Origin: Micropruina sp. | GTDB lineage: Bacteria > Actinomycetota > Actinomycetes > Propionibacteriales > Propionibacteriaceae | Reading direction: 5' to 3' | Assembly (NCBI GenBank): GCA_016716635.1 | Contig: JADJVZ010000011.1 | Location: 992,001 to 1,056,000 of the forward strand | DNA: 64,000 nucleotides | In this document: one piece after another, positions 28,564 to 37,282 of the stretch | Layout: every line of letters begins with the position of its first letter | How positions within the stretch are numbered: the first letter of the stretch is position 1 | Notes under the pieces: model-generated | Told to the model about the DNA's origin: nothing | What the model saw: only the letters and a program-made list of their open reading frames with translations | Databases searched by the model: none | Program-made: the position numbers and the translations under genes

Positions 28564-29622
28564 TCAGCGGGTCGTGGACTCCGGGCTCGGGGTCGGATTG
28601 CGCGTTTCATCCGAGATCGGCTTGGGGGTGTAGGTCTGCGACGGGACCGGGGTCGGATCAACCGGGCCGGGGTAGGACACGGGTTCGGTATTGCCGACGT
28701 TGACGACCTTCTCGGTGCCGAGCTCCTTGGCGATGGCGTCCGGCAGCGCGTCAACAACCTCACGGACGGTCACCGTCGCCACGTACGAACCCGAAGCGTG
28801 GTACCTGGCCTCGCCCATCAGGTCGCCCGTGGCACCGTCTAAGAACAGGACCTGACGAACGCCGGGTCGGGTGTTCTCGTCCACGAACGTCACCACCAAT
28901 GTGGCCCTGCCCGTGGGATCAACGCCGTTCGCCACCGTGACCTTGGGGTTCAGCGCCAGCGCACGGATCGCAGCGGACCGCTGGGCGGGAGGTGCCGCCT
29001 CAGCCTTCAGCATGTCGCCGATCGCCACGAAGACCGCCTCGTCCTGGGAGGACGATCCCAGCGCGCGGGCCCGGAGGAAGGCGTCCAAGGCGTGGGGCTC
29101 GGTTGGCATCGTGGCCGCGTAGCCGGGACGCATCCACCCGTCCAGCGGCGGGAAGATGAACCGCTCAGTTGCTCCTGGCATATTGCTCGAATCGATCACC
29201 CGCTGTGACCACCGCCACCCGTCCGGGGTGATCCAGTCGTCGCGGACGAGGGACTCGTGGATCGGCATCTCCGAGTCCGGACCACTGTCGTCCTGGCGCG
29301 ACACCGTCTGGACGTGGAGGAACTGTCCTTCGGCCCACATCGGAGCGGTAGTCAGGGAGGTCTTGTCTGCCAGGGAGTTCAGCGGTACCGCCGCGGCGGT
29401 GGACTGGAACCAGCCGGGCACCATGACGGGAACCGCCACCAACATCAGGCCGGCCACCGCGGCGACGGCCACCAGCGCCCGGCGCCGAACCGGATGAAGG
29501 TCGTACCGCGGACGCCGGTCGGGGCCGGTGACCTCGCGCAAGATGTCTGTCTGGACCTCGGGGGTCCATTCCGCGTCGAGGCCCTCGGGCTCGGGACGGC
29601 TGCGTTCGATGAGGTCGCTCAT
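28564..29622 (-). CDS. CU044_5270-like membrane protein, probable sigma-factor partner
   Basis: A 352-residue protein with a cytosolic N-terminus (1-45), one transmembrane helix (about 48-70, ALVAVAAVAGLMLVAVPVMV) and a large outer domain. It ends in a Pro/Thr/Ser-rich tail (PTPVPSQTYTPKPI..., PTPSPESTTR). The layout resembles CU044_5270-family proteins, which in actinobacteria are often encoded beside ECF sigma factors and thought to regulate them. The ATG overlaps the sigma-factor stop (ATGA), so the pair is cotranslated. No zinc anti-sigma HxxxCxxC motif was found, so any inhibition would work differently. What it senses is unknown. Confidence 0.7.
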   Translation of the reverse strand: MSDLIERSRPEPEGLDAEWTPEVQTDILREVTGPDRRPRYDLHPVRRRALVAVAAVAGLMLVAVPVMVPGWFQSTAAAVPLNSLADKTSLTTAPMWAEGQFLHVQTVSRQDDSGPDSEMPIHESLVRDDWITPDGWRWSQRVIDSSNMPGATERFIFPPLDGWMRPGYAATMPTEPHALDAFLRARALGSSSQDEAVFVAIGDMLKAEAAPPAQRSAAIRALALNPKVTVANGVDPTGRATLVVTFVDENTRPGVRQVLFLDGATGDLMGEARYHASGSYVATVTVREVVDALPDAIAKELGTEKVVNVGNTEPVSYPGPVDPTPVPSQTYTPKPISDETRNPTPSPESTTR

Positions 29623-30182
29623 GACTGTTCTCCTGTGGTGACGGCGACGAGCCGGGGATGGACGCCCTGCGGATCAACATGGCTGTTGAGGCGCTTCCGC
29701 GCCCGGGACAGCCGCGCCGCGAAGGCGTTAGCGGAGCAACCCATCACCTGCGCAGCCTGAGTGGGCGTTAACCCATCCCAACCCACGAGCAGGAGGGTTT
29801 CAGCATCGTCGGGCGACAGTCGTTCGAACGCCTCCGCGAACGCCAGGCGTTCCTCAGGGGACGCGCTCGACAGCGACGCCATGTGCGAGATCCCGCTGAG
29901 ATGAGCGACGAGACGCCGCTGCCGGGAAAGGGATCGCCAATGGGACGCCAGCACGTTGCGCGCCGTGACCAACAGCCACGGCACCACCTCGTCGGGCAAG
30001 GAGGCTCGACGCCGCCAGGCAACGAGGTACACCTCCGAGACAATGTCGAGGGCGACCTCCGCGTCGGTGTGACGCCTGGCGTAGGCGTAAACCCGTCGGG
30101 AGGTGGCCGCGTACATCGCCTCGAAGGCCGCGTCGTTCGTGTGGTTGCTCACACTGGGTAATGGCCCGGGAGCGCCGATCAT
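29619..30182 (-). CDS. ECF-family RNA polymerase sigma factor
   Basis: A 187-residue sigma factor with region 2 (FEAMYAATSRRVYAYARRHTDAEVALDIVSEVYLVAWRR) and region 4 (LSPDDAETLLLVGWDGLTPTQAAQVMGCSANAFAARLSRARKRL) helix-turn-helix. I chose ATG 30182, which has a GAGGGG ribosome-binding site 8 bp away; a GTG at 30191 is possible. It directs RNA polymerase to a small regulon, probably including its own operon. The membrane partner follows with a 4-bp overlap. This pair lies between nusB and carA, where pyrimidine genes are usually found. Confidence 0.88.
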   Translation of the reverse strand: MIGAPGPLPSVSNHTNDAAFEAMYAATSRRVYAYARRHTDAEVALDIVSEVYLVAWRRRASLPDEVVPWLLVTARNVLASHWRSLSRQRRLVAHLSGISHMASLSSASPEERLAFAEAFERLSPDDAETLLLVGWDGLTPTQAAQVMGCSANAFAARLSRARKRLNSHVDPQGVHPRLVAVTTGEQS

Positions 30183-30197
30183 GACAGGCACCCCTCG

Positions 30198-30229
30198 ATC
30201 ATCGCCCCACGAGGGTCACATCATCGCCC
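30198..30229. promoter_or_regulatory. Direct repeat upstream of the sigma gene
   Basis: ATCATCGCCC occurs twice (30198-30207 and 30220-30229), start to start 22 bp, close to two helical turns. It lies 16 to 47 bp before the chosen sigma-factor start, so it could be an autoregulatory promoter or operator. Part of it overlaps the ribosome-binding region. Confidence 0.35.
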
Positions 30230-30251
30230 GGACGGGGTCGCCCGAGAGGGC

Positions 30252-30692
30252 TCAGATGGTGCCGGCCTCGAGCCGCTTCGCAAAGTTGCCCAGCACGCCG
30301 TTGAGGAAGGCCGGCGAAGAATCCGTCGAGAGCGCGCGGCTCAACGCCACGGCCTCGGAGATCGCGAGGGCGGGATCGAGCGCCTCTTTCCACATCTCGA
30401 AGATCGCGATGCGGGCTAGGTTGCGGTCGACGCGGGGCATGCGCTCCAGCGTCCAGTCCTGGGTCAGGCACTCGGCGATGTACTGGTCGATCGCCCTTCC
30501 ATTGCGGACGACGCCTCGCACCAACTCGTCCGTGAACGGACGCACGGCAGGCTCCGCGCGAGCCGTGTGATCCTCAAGAGCCGCGATCGGATCACTGTCG
30601 CGCAGGTCCGCCTCGAACAGGATGTCGAGGGCACGCTTGCGCGCCTTCGTTCGGGTGGGAACCCGGTTTGAATCGACAGAGTCAGTGGTCAC
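30252..30692 (-). CDS. nusB: Transcription antitermination factor NusB
   Basis: A 146-residue all-helical RNA-binding protein. The start TRTKARKRALDILFEADLRD and the later MPRVDRNLARIAIFEMW, then SEAVALSRALSTDSSPAFLNGVLGNF are the standard NusB helices. It binds the boxA element of rRNA leaders with S10. It follows efp with a 3-bp gap. Confidence 0.96.
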   Translation of the reverse strand: MTTDSVDSNRVPTRTKARKRALDILFEADLRDSDPIAALEDHTARAEPAVRPFTDELVRGVVRNGRAIDQYIAECLTQDWTLERMPRVDRNLARIAIFEMWKEALDPALAISEAVALSRALSTDSSPAFLNGVLGNFAKRLEAGTI

Positions 30693-30695
30693 CGG

Positions 30696-31262
30696 TCAGG
30701 AGACCCGACCCTGGTAGCTGCCGTCGCGGGTGTCGACCTTGATGCGCTCACCGGTCGTGATGAACAGCGGCACGTTGATCTGGCGACCCGTTTCGAGCGT
30801 GGCGGGCTTGGTGCCGCCGGTCGAGCGGTCGCCCTGCAGGCCGGGCTCGGTGTAGGAGATCTCCAACTCCACCGACGCGGGCAGATCGATGAACAGCGGG
30901 GTGGCGCCGTGCAGCGCGACGGTGGCCAGCTGGTTTTCGAGCATGAAGTCCTTGGCCTCCCCGACGGTCTCCTCCGGGATGCTGATCTGGTCGTAGCTGG
31001 AGGTGTCCATGAACACGAAGCCGTCACCGTCGTGGTACAGGTACTGCATCTCGCGACGGTCCACGTTGGCGCTCTCGACCTTGACGTCGGAGTTGAACGT
31101 CCGGTCCACGACCTTGCCGGTGAGCACGTGCTTGAGCTTGGTGCGGACGACCGTGTTGCCCTTACCCGGCTTGTGGTGCTGGAACCACGTGACCTGCCAA
31201 AGCTGGCCGTCCAGATCGAGAACAGTGCCGTTCTTCAGGTCGTTGGTCGAGATCGTCGCCAT
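30696..31262 (-). CDS. efp: Translation elongation factor P
   Basis: A 188-residue three-domain beta-barrel protein that rescues ribosomes stalled on polyproline. The tip loop reads HHKPGKGNTVVRTKLK; Lys34 corresponds to the residue modified in some bacteria. No EpmA/EpmB-type modification gene is visible, as expected for actinobacteria, where unmodified EF-P is used. The end, FITTGERIKVDTRDGSYQGRV, is typical. It is cotranscribed with nusB. Confidence 0.97.
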   Translation of the reverse strand: MATISTNDLKNGTVLDLDGQLWQVTWFQHHKPGKGNTVVRTKLKHVLTGKVVDRTFNSDVKVESANVDRREMQYLYHDGDGFVFMDTSSYDQISIPEETVGEAKDFMLENQLATVALHGATPLFIDLPASVELEISYTEPGLQGDRSTGGTKPATLETGRQINVPLFITTGERIKVDTRDGSYQGRVS

Positions 31263-31339
31263 CGCGCAAGTGCCTTTCGGAAGTTAACTCACGAGATTCT
31301 ACCGGTGGGTTCGGCTCCGGCCCCAATCGGGTCGCTTGC

Positions 31340-32008
31340 TCACACCGGACGAGCGGTGCCGAGCCGGTGCTTCGCAGCCGCCGCGGAGACCACATGCTCA
31401 CGGGCCTCGGCATGCGGCAGGGCGATCTGCTCGGTGAGCGCGGCGAGCGCGCCCGCGTCCGCGGCGTTCAGGGCGTGAACCAGCGCCACGATGTCGTCCG
31501 GCGTCTTGTTCTGGCTCAGTTTCGCCTTGGCCTCGACCCGGCTGATCACCAGTTCGAGCCCCACAATGGCCCGGAGCATGCTGCGCTGGTAAGCCTCGCC
31601 GGCGCCGCCGACCTCAAATCCGTGGCGCGCGCTGAGCTCGTGGACGGCCTCCCAGAGCCAGTCCGGATCATCGTGGACGATCAACTGACCGTAGGCGTGC
31701 ACCGTCACGTAATTCCAGGTCGGGACGCCGATGCGGGTCTTGCCGAACGACGGCAACCACTCGGGATCGATGTAGTGGTCGGGCCCGTTCAGCACCATGA
31801 GGGACTCCCCCAGTCGGGCCTCTTCCCACTGGTGGTTCACCCGGGCCACGTGCGAAATCAACGAGCCCGAATCTGGACGCCAGACCACGGGCACCATAGT
31901 CACGACCGGTCCGCTGTGATGCGCCGTGACGAGCTCGGCGACCTCGGCCGTGGCCACGATGTCCCGCCACAGCGGCTCAGCCATCGCAAAGTGCCTGGGA
32001 ATGTACAT
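31340..32008 (-). CDS. PaiB-like FMN-binding negative regulator family protein
   Basis: A 222-residue protein of the FMN-binding split-barrel group. It begins MYIPRHFAMAEPLWRDIVA and has LVTAHHSGPVVTMVPVVW and HVARVNHQWEEARLGE, matching the PaiB family. Bacillus PaiB represses sporulation and protease genes, but many homologues may simply be flavin-binding oxidoreductases. It lies three bases after the aroB stop, so it is probably transcribed with the shikimate genes. No link between the two functions is known to me. Confidence 0.85.
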   Translation of the reverse strand: MYIPRHFAMAEPLWRDIVATAEVAELVTAHHSGPVVTMVPVVWRPDSGSLISHVARVNHQWEEARLGESLMVLNGPDHYIDPEWLPSFGKTRIGVPTWNYVTVHAYGQLIVHDDPDWLWEAVHELSARHGFEVGGAGEAYQRSMLRAIVGLELVISRVEAKAKLSQNKTPDDIVALVHALNAADAGALAALTEQIALPHAEAREHVVSAAAAKHRLGTARPV

Positions 32009-32011
32009 CGA

Positions 32012-33088
32012 TCAGCCCTCCAGACGCTGATAGGCCTCGGTCAACATGCTCTCGTCCGGGCCCACCAGGATCGAGGGCGTGGCGATGTCCGCGAGGACCA
32101 CGAACCGCAGCGACGAGCCCCGTGTCTTCTTGTCGAGGTTCATTGCCGCGCGCAGGTCCGCCCAGGGCGCGCCGGCGTAGCGGGTGGGCAACCCGACCGA
32201 GGTGAGGATCGCGCGGTGACGCTCGACGAGGGCCTCGGGCATGCCCACCGACAGCCGGGAGAGCTCCGCCGCGAACATCATGCCGACGCTCACCGCGTTA
32301 CCGTGCCGCCATTGGTAGTGCTCGGCGCGCTCGATCGCGTGGGCGAGGGTGTGGCCGTAGTTCAGCAGCTCGCGTCCGACGTTGGTGCCAACGGACGTGG
32401 CTTCGCGTAGGTCCGCCGTGACAACGCGGGCCTTCATGGCCACGGCCCGGACGACAAGCTCGGCCAGCGTGTCGGAGGAAGGATCCAGCGCGGCCGCGGG
32501 ATCGGCCTCGATGAGATCCAGGATCACCGGGTCATCGATGAAACCCGCCTTGATGACCTCGCCCAGGCCGGGGCGGAGCTCGTCCGCGGGAAGGGTCTGC
32601 AGCAGCGCGAGGTCGCACAACACCGCCGCAGGCTCGTAGAAGGCTCCCACCAGGTTCTTTCCCTCGGCGAGGTTGATGCCGGTCTTGCCGCCCACCGCGG
32701 CGTCGACCATGGCGAGCAAGGTCGTGGGAACGCTGACGTAACGGACGCCCCGCAGCCAGCTTGAGGCGACGAAGCCAGCCAGGTCGGTGGTGGCCCCACC
32801 GCCAATGGCGACGACCGCATCAGACCGGGTGAAGCCCGCCTCGGCCAACGCCGTCCAGCACGCGACGAGAGTGTCGGGGGTCTTGGCAGCTTCGGCGTCC
32901 GGCAACGGCACCCGGATCACGTCGCGGTCGAGGTCCGCCACCAATCGCGACGCCAACGCGTCCATTGCCGCGGGGTACAGCACCGCCACGCGTGCGGACG
33001 TCCCCAGGGTGTCTGCCAGGCGGGAGGCCACGCCATGTCCCACGTGGACCTCATAGGGCTGTTCTGCCGACACTGGGATGCTCGTCAT
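32012..33088 (-). CDS. aroB: 3-Dehydroquinate synthase
   Basis: A 358-residue NAD- and metal-dependent enzyme making 3-dehydroquinate from DAHP. Signatures: VVAIGGGATTDLAGFVASSWLRG, VPTTLLAMVDAAVGGKTGIN and the metal ligands in LRPGLGEVIKAGFI and LNYGHTLAHAIE, with a further His in HGNAVSVGMMFAA. The GTG/ATG region overlaps the aroK stop by 4 bp. Length and motifs are normal. Confidence 0.96.
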   Translation of the reverse strand: MTSIPVSAEQPYEVHVGHGVASRLADTLGTSARVAVLYPAAMDALASRLVADLDRDVIRVPLPDAEAAKTPDTLVACWTALAEAGFTRSDAVVAIGGGATTDLAGFVASSWLRGVRYVSVPTTLLAMVDAAVGGKTGINLAEGKNLVGAFYEPAAVLCDLALLQTLPADELRPGLGEVIKAGFIDDPVILDLIEADPAAALDPSSDTLAELVVRAVAMKARVVTADLREATSVGTNVGRELLNYGHTLAHAIERAEHYQWRHGNAVSVGMMFAAELSRLSVGMPEALVERHRAILTSVGLPTRYAGAPWADLRAAMNLDKKTRGSSLRFVVLADIATPSILVGPDESMLTEAYQRLEG

Positions 33089-33600
33089 GGCTGCTCCTTC
33101 CCCAACAGTCTGGCAAGCTCACGGGCCACTCGATGGGAATCCCCGTGGCTGGCCTCGATCGTGAGCGTCGCCAGCGCGGCGTAGGTAGGGGTGCGGGCGT
33201 CCAGCATCTCTTTGAGCCTGATGGGGGCGTCGGCACCACGCAACAGCGGCCGGTTCGGGTCCCCGCCGACCCGCTTGGCGGCCAACTCGGGAGTGACTTG
33301 CAGCCAGACCACGACCGGCTGATTGCGCAGGGCCTCGGCGATCGCGGGCGTCATGGGGGCACCCCCACCCAGTGCCACCACGCCGGGGCGTTTCAGCGCC
33401 TCCAGAGTCGCCGTCACCTCCAGGGCGCGGAAAGCCGGCTCCCCGTCGGCTGCGAAGATCTCTCGGATCCGGCGCCCGGTCTTGGCTTCGATCCGGGCGT
33501 CAACGTCGACGAACGGCTCGCCGAGCAGGGCTGCCAACTCCCGGCCGACCGTGGTCTTACCCGCGCCGGTTCCGCCCATCAAGACGATGGTCCGGCTCAC
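33085..33600 (-). CDS. aroK: Shikimate kinase
   Basis: A 171-residue P-loop kinase. Walker A is GGTGAGKTTVG (9-19), followed by the shikimate-binding FVDVDARIEAKTGRRIREIF and a GGGAPMTP region. The lid segment is NRPLLRGADAPI. It overlaps aroC upstream and aroB downstream by 4 bp each, indicating translational coupling across the aro genes. Confidence 0.95.
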   Translation of the reverse strand: MSRTIVLMGGTGAGKTTVGRELAALLGEPFVDVDARIEAKTGRRIREIFAADGEPAFRALEVTATLEALKRPGVVALGGGAPMTPAIAEALRNQPVVVWLQVTPELAAKRVGGDPNRPLLRGADAPIRLKEMLDARTPTYAALATLTIEASHGDSHRVARELARLLGKEQP

Positions 33601-34781
33601 GACAGGCCGCGCTCGGACACGTCGGCCAGGTAGGCCTGAGCGTTGCGGCGGGTCTCGGCGAGCGAATCGCCCCCGAACTTCTCAAGCGCAAACTCCGCCA
33701 ACACCAGCGCGACCATGGCCTCGGCCACCACGCCAGCAGCCGGAACGGCGCACACATCGGAGCGTTGATGATGCGCCGGGGCAGCCTCCCCAGTCGTGGT
33801 GTCGATCGTCCGAAGGGCGCGCGGGACCGTCGCGATCGGTTTCATCGCCGCGCGGACGCGAACGGCCTCGCCGTTGCTCATGCCCCCCTCGGTACCGCCC
33901 GCCCGATTGGAAAGCCGCTCGATGCCGTCCGGCCCCGGGACCAGCTCGTCGTGAGCCAAGCTGCCGCGGGTGCGTGCCAGCGCAAAGCCGTCGCCGACCT
34001 CAACGCCCTTGATGGCCTGAATACCCATAAGAGCGGCGGCCAGGCGAGAGTCGAGACGCTTGTCCCACTGGATGTGCGAGCCCAGCCCCACCGGGACGCC
34101 GTAGGCCAACACCTCGACGACGCCGCCGATGGTGTCGCCCTCGGTGCGGGCGGCCTCGACCTCGGCCAGCATGGCCGCCGCCGAGGACGGGTCGAAGCAG
34201 CGCATCGGATCCGCGTCGATGGCGGGCAGATCGGCGAACATAGGCTGCGTGGGCCGCGAGGCCACCGGACCGATCTCGACGACGTGGCTAAGGATCTCGA
34301 CACCGAGGGCGGCGCGCAGGAAGGCAGCCGCCACTGTGCCGAGAGCCACGCGAGCCGCGGTCTCGCGGGCGGAGGCCCGCTCCAGCACCGGGCGAGCCTC
34401 GTCGAAGCCGTATTTGGCCATGCCGCTCAAATCCGCGTGACCGGGGCGAGGACGGGTCAAGGCCGCGTTGCGAGCCTGGGCAGCCAGCTCGTCAGCGGGG
34501 ACCGGATCGGACGCCATGACGGTTTCCCACTTGGGCCACTCGGAGTTGGCGATTTCGATGGCGATGGGCGAGCCCAGCGTCAGCCCGTGCCGGACGCCCG
34601 AGAGGATGCGCACCACGTCCTTCTCGAACTTCATCCGAGCGCCACGGCCGACGCCAAGGCGGCGGCGCGCCAGGGCGTCCGAGATGTCGTCAGAGGTCAC
34701 GGGGACGCCAGCGGGAATGCCTTCAATGACAGCGACGAGCGCCTGCCCATGGGATTCACCGGCGGTTAGATAGCGAAGCAC
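33597..34781 (-). CDS. aroC: Chorismate synthase
   Basis: A 394-residue enzyme needing reduced FMN to eliminate phosphate from EPSP and give chorismate. It begins MLRYLTAGESHGQALVAVIEGIPAGVP and has the family signatures RPGHADLSGMAKYG and ERASARETAARVALG. It supplies chorismate to TyrA at the window's other end. EPSP synthase and dehydroquinase genes were not found here. Confidence 0.97.
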   Translation of the reverse strand: MLRYLTAGESHGQALVAVIEGIPAGVPVTSDDISDALARRRLGVGRGARMKFEKDVVRILSGVRHGLTLGSPIAIEIANSEWPKWETVMASDPVPADELAAQARNAALTRPRPGHADLSGMAKYGFDEARPVLERASARETAARVALGTVAAAFLRAALGVEILSHVVEIGPVASRPTQPMFADLPAIDADPMRCFDPSSAAAMLAEVEAARTEGDTIGGVVEVLAYGVPVGLGSHIQWDKRLDSRLAAALMGIQAIKGVEVGDGFALARTRGSLAHDELVPGPDGIERLSNRAGGTEGGMSNGEAVRVRAAMKPIATVPRALRTIDTTTGEAAPAHHQRSDVCAVPAAGVVAEAMVALVLAEFALEKFGGDSLAETRRNAQAYLADVSERGLS

Positions 34782-34794
34782 GGGGCCAAGTCTG

Positions 34795-35670
34795 TCACGC
34801 GTGAGCGCGGCGCTCGATTTCGAGTTGGGCCTCGGCGAGCAGCAGGTGGGCCGATACCTCGCGAGAGGTCATCAGCCGAACCTGCTCGACGGCTTGGTGC
34901 GCAAGCAGGTCGAGCCCGTTCACCACCGCCACCCCAAGGCCCTCGGACAGCAGCGCCAGGCGCGTCGGCCAGGGGTGGTAGCTGACGTCAAATACCCCGC
35001 GCAGCTGCGGTGCGCGAGGGAGGGCCAAGTCGTCGACCAGCGAATCGGCGACCGTGGCGGCCAGGGTGCACATCACCAGATCGCTGTCCGTCGCCACACC
35101 GCCACCCCACGGCAGCGGACGTACGTCAAGCCCGAACGCGGACGCCCACTCCCCCAGTTCCCCAACCCGCTGAGAGTTGCGGGCCAACAGCCACACGTCC
35201 TGCACCCCCATGCGGCCAAGAGCCGCCAACGCGGAGACTGCCGTCGCGCCGCTGCCAATGACCGTGGCGGAGCGAACGTCGTCCAACCCCTTCGAGGCAA
35301 GGGCGGTTCGGAAGCCGGCGATGTCGGTGTTGAACGCGTACCGTTCGCCGCGCGACCACACCAAGGTGTTGGCCACGCCGGTGAGCCGCACGTCGTCGTC
35401 GGGGTGGCCGAGCAGCGCCGTCTCCTCCTTGAGCGGGGCGGTGACACTCAACCCCCGCCAGCGGCTCGGATCGAGCCCCAGAACGAAATCCGGAAACCGA
35501 TCGGGCGCGACCTCAGCGTGCTCATACGTCCAGTCGAGGTCCAACGCGGTGTAGGCAGCGCGATGAATCGCCGGCGACAGCGAGTGCGTCACCGGGAACC
35601 CGGCCACAGCACACCGATCCTGTCCCGGGTCCGGAACGGGATGGAAGGCGCGGCTCCCTACTGGGTGCAC
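34795..35670 (-). CDS. aroE: Shikimate dehydrogenase
   Basis: An approximately 291-residue NADPH enzyme reducing 3-dehydroshikimate. The N-terminal domain reads CAVAGFPVTHSLSPAIHRAAY, and later RGLSVTAPLKEE holds the catalytic Lys. A nucleotide-binding VIGSGATAVSALAAL follows. The start is uncertain: GTG 35670, overlapping mltG by 13 bp, keeps the usual residues before HSLSP, while GTG 35607 would cut the first strand. The Gly-rich loop reads GSGATAVSAL rather than GxGGAAxA, a common AroE-like variant. Confidence 0.88.
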   Translation of the reverse strand: MHPVGSRAFHPVPDPGQDRCAVAGFPVTHSLSPAIHRAAYTALDLDWTYEHAEVAPDRFPDFVLGLDPSRWRGLSVTAPLKEETALLGHPDDDVRLTGVANTLVWSRGERYAFNTDIAGFRTALASKGLDDVRSATVIGSGATAVSALAALGRMGVQDVWLLARNSQRVGELGEWASAFGLDVRPLPWGGGVATDSDLVMCTLAATVADSLVDDLALPRAPQLRGVFDVSYHPWPTRLALLSEGLGVAVVNGLDLLAHQAVEQVRLMTSREVSAHLLLAEAQLEIERRAHA

Positions 35671-36809
35671 TTGCCCGCGTTCGCCTTGCACCAGGCCTGC
35701 AGCTTGGCGCGGTTGGCGTTCTGCTCGTCGTTGGTCTTGGCGAAGGCGGTCTCACCTGTCTCCGGATTGATGACCGTCCAGAAGATGTAGTCACCGTCCG
35801 CCGGGTTCAACGCCGCTTCGATGGACGCCCTGGACGGGGCGTCGATAGGTCCGGGCGGCAACCCTTGGTTCAGGTAGGTGTTGTAGGGGCTGGCCAGCTT
35901 GCGGTCTGCCGCCGTGGTGAAGGTCGTCTTCTTGTTGGTGAAGAACGCGATCGTCGAATCCAGTTGCAGGGGCATCTTCTGGGTGAGGCGGTTGTAGATC
36001 GCCCGCGCCACCATCGGCCGGTATTGGTCCTTGTTGACCTCGGCGTCGATGATCGAGGCCACCGTGATCACCTGCAGGGGCGTCAGGTTGACCTTGGCCG
36101 CATTGCCCTCCACGTTCAGATCGTCCGACACGGTCTGGAACCGGGACGCCATCATCTTAAGAATGTCGGTCGGGTTCGGATTGTCGGGGATCTCATAGGT
36201 GTCGGGAAACAAGAAGCCCTCGGGGTTGCCGTTGGCGTACGCCACCAGCCCCAGCTGGTCGGCATGATCCTTCACGACCGCATTGAACTGGTCGACAGGA
36301 ATGCCTGTTTGCTGCGACAACGAGGCGAACTGGTCCGACATCCGCAGGCCCTCGCGGATGGTGATGCGGTTGTGGACGATGTTCTTCGAATCCTCCAGCA
36401 TCGTCAGGGCGGTCCTGGCGGGAATCTGGGTGCGCAGCTTGTACTTGCCAGCTTGGATCGTGGCGGCCTTCGGGTCACCGGATGCGGCATGGTCGAACGC
36501 CTTGGCGGTCTTGACGACACCCTTCTCGACCAGCAGGTCCCCCATCTGGCTGAGGGTCGCCCCCTTGGGGATCGTCACCTCGACGTCTTGGACGCCCTTG
36601 ACGTCGATGTAGTCGTCGGCCGTCCGGTAGTCGATGTACGCGCCGTACGCCTTGCCGCCGATGTAGGCGCCACCGCCGATGAGCACCCCCAACGCCAACA
36701 CGACCGCGAAGACGCTCTTCAGGCGGTGCAGCACCTCGGAGCGGATCCATTCACCCGTGTCAGGGTCCTTCAGGTCAGCGAGCAACGGCTCGCGTTTCCA
36801 TCCGAGCAT
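35658..36809 (-). CDS. mltG: Endolytic peptidoglycan transglycosylase MltG
   Basis: A 383-residue membrane protein with a short cytosolic start, one transmembrane helix (about 31-53) and an extracellular YceG-like domain. A LysM-like segment (VEVTIPKGATLSQMGDLLVEKGVV) comes before the catalytic region VITVASIIDAEVNKDQYRPMVARAIYNRL. MltG cuts nascent glycan strands and limits their length. Where many family members have ASIVE(K/A)E, this one has ASIIDAE, so one acidic residue is Asp instead of Glu. The end has two cysteines (WCKANAGKCTQ) that could form a disulfide. It follows ruvX with a TAATG overlap. Confidence 0.92.
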   Translation of the reverse strand: MLGWKREPLLADLKDPDTGEWIRSEVLHRLKSVFAVVLALGVLIGGGAYIGGKAYGAYIDYRTADDYIDVKGVQDVEVTIPKGATLSQMGDLLVEKGVVKTAKAFDHAASGDPKAATIQAGKYKLRTQIPARTALTMLEDSKNIVHNRITIREGLRMSDQFASLSQQTGIPVDQFNAVVKDHADQLGLVAYANGNPEGFLFPDTYEIPDNPNPTDILKMMASRFQTVSDDLNVEGNAAKVNLTPLQVITVASIIDAEVNKDQYRPMVARAIYNRLTQKMPLQLDSTIAFFTNKKTTFTTAADRKLASPYNTYLNQGLPPGPIDAPSRASIEAALNPADGDYIFWTVINPETGETAFAKTNDEQNANRAKLQAWCKANAGKCTQ

Positions 36810-37282
36810 TAGGGGGACGTCCTTTCGGTGAGCGGAACCCCAGGAGGCTTCCCGGTGCGCCGTTCCGACTGCAATGCAAGCTCCAGTATGGCAACCGCCG
36901 CCACTTGATCCACTACCGACCTCGAAGTTCGGGCGTCTCGCCCGGCCTCCCGCAGCTGGCGAGCCGCGCTGACGGTGGTCAAACGCTCGTCCACCAAACG
37001 GATAGGACGAGGGGCCAGAGCGGCGGCCAACTCGCTGATTTGGTTCCGGACGAGGAGCGCCGCCTGACCCTCCGCGCCGGACAGATGGCGCGGCAGGCCG
37101 ACGATGACCTCGACCGGCTCATACTCCGCGACCAGAGCCACTAACCGTGGCAGGGCGCCCGCGCCGGCCCGAACGGTCTCGACGGGATACGCCAAGATGC
37201 CCTCCCGGTCGCAGGCAGCAACGCCAATGCGGGCTTGGCCCCAGTCGAGGGCAAGCCGCGCACCGGGCCGAAGGTCAGCCAC
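36809..37282 (-). CDS. ruvX: RuvX/YqgF Holliday-junction resolvase-like nuclease
   Basis: A 157-residue RNase H-fold protein. It has LALDWGQARIGVAACD, with the first catalytic Asp, and a later RLVDERLTTVSAARQL; the usual first motif is GxDxGxxRIGVA. Proposed roles are 16S rRNA 5'-end maturation and Holliday-junction resolution. The GTG at 37282 overlaps the alaS stop by 8 bp. The alaS-ruvX-mltG-aroE order is conserved in actinobacteria. Confidence 0.93.
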   Translation of the reverse strand: MADLRPGARLALDWGQARIGVAACDREGILAYPVETVRAGAGALPRLVALVAEYEPVEVIVGLPRHLSGAEGQAALLVRNQISELAAALAPRPIRLVDERLTTVSAARQLREAGRDARTSRSVVDQVAAVAILELALQSERRTGKPPGVPLTERTSP

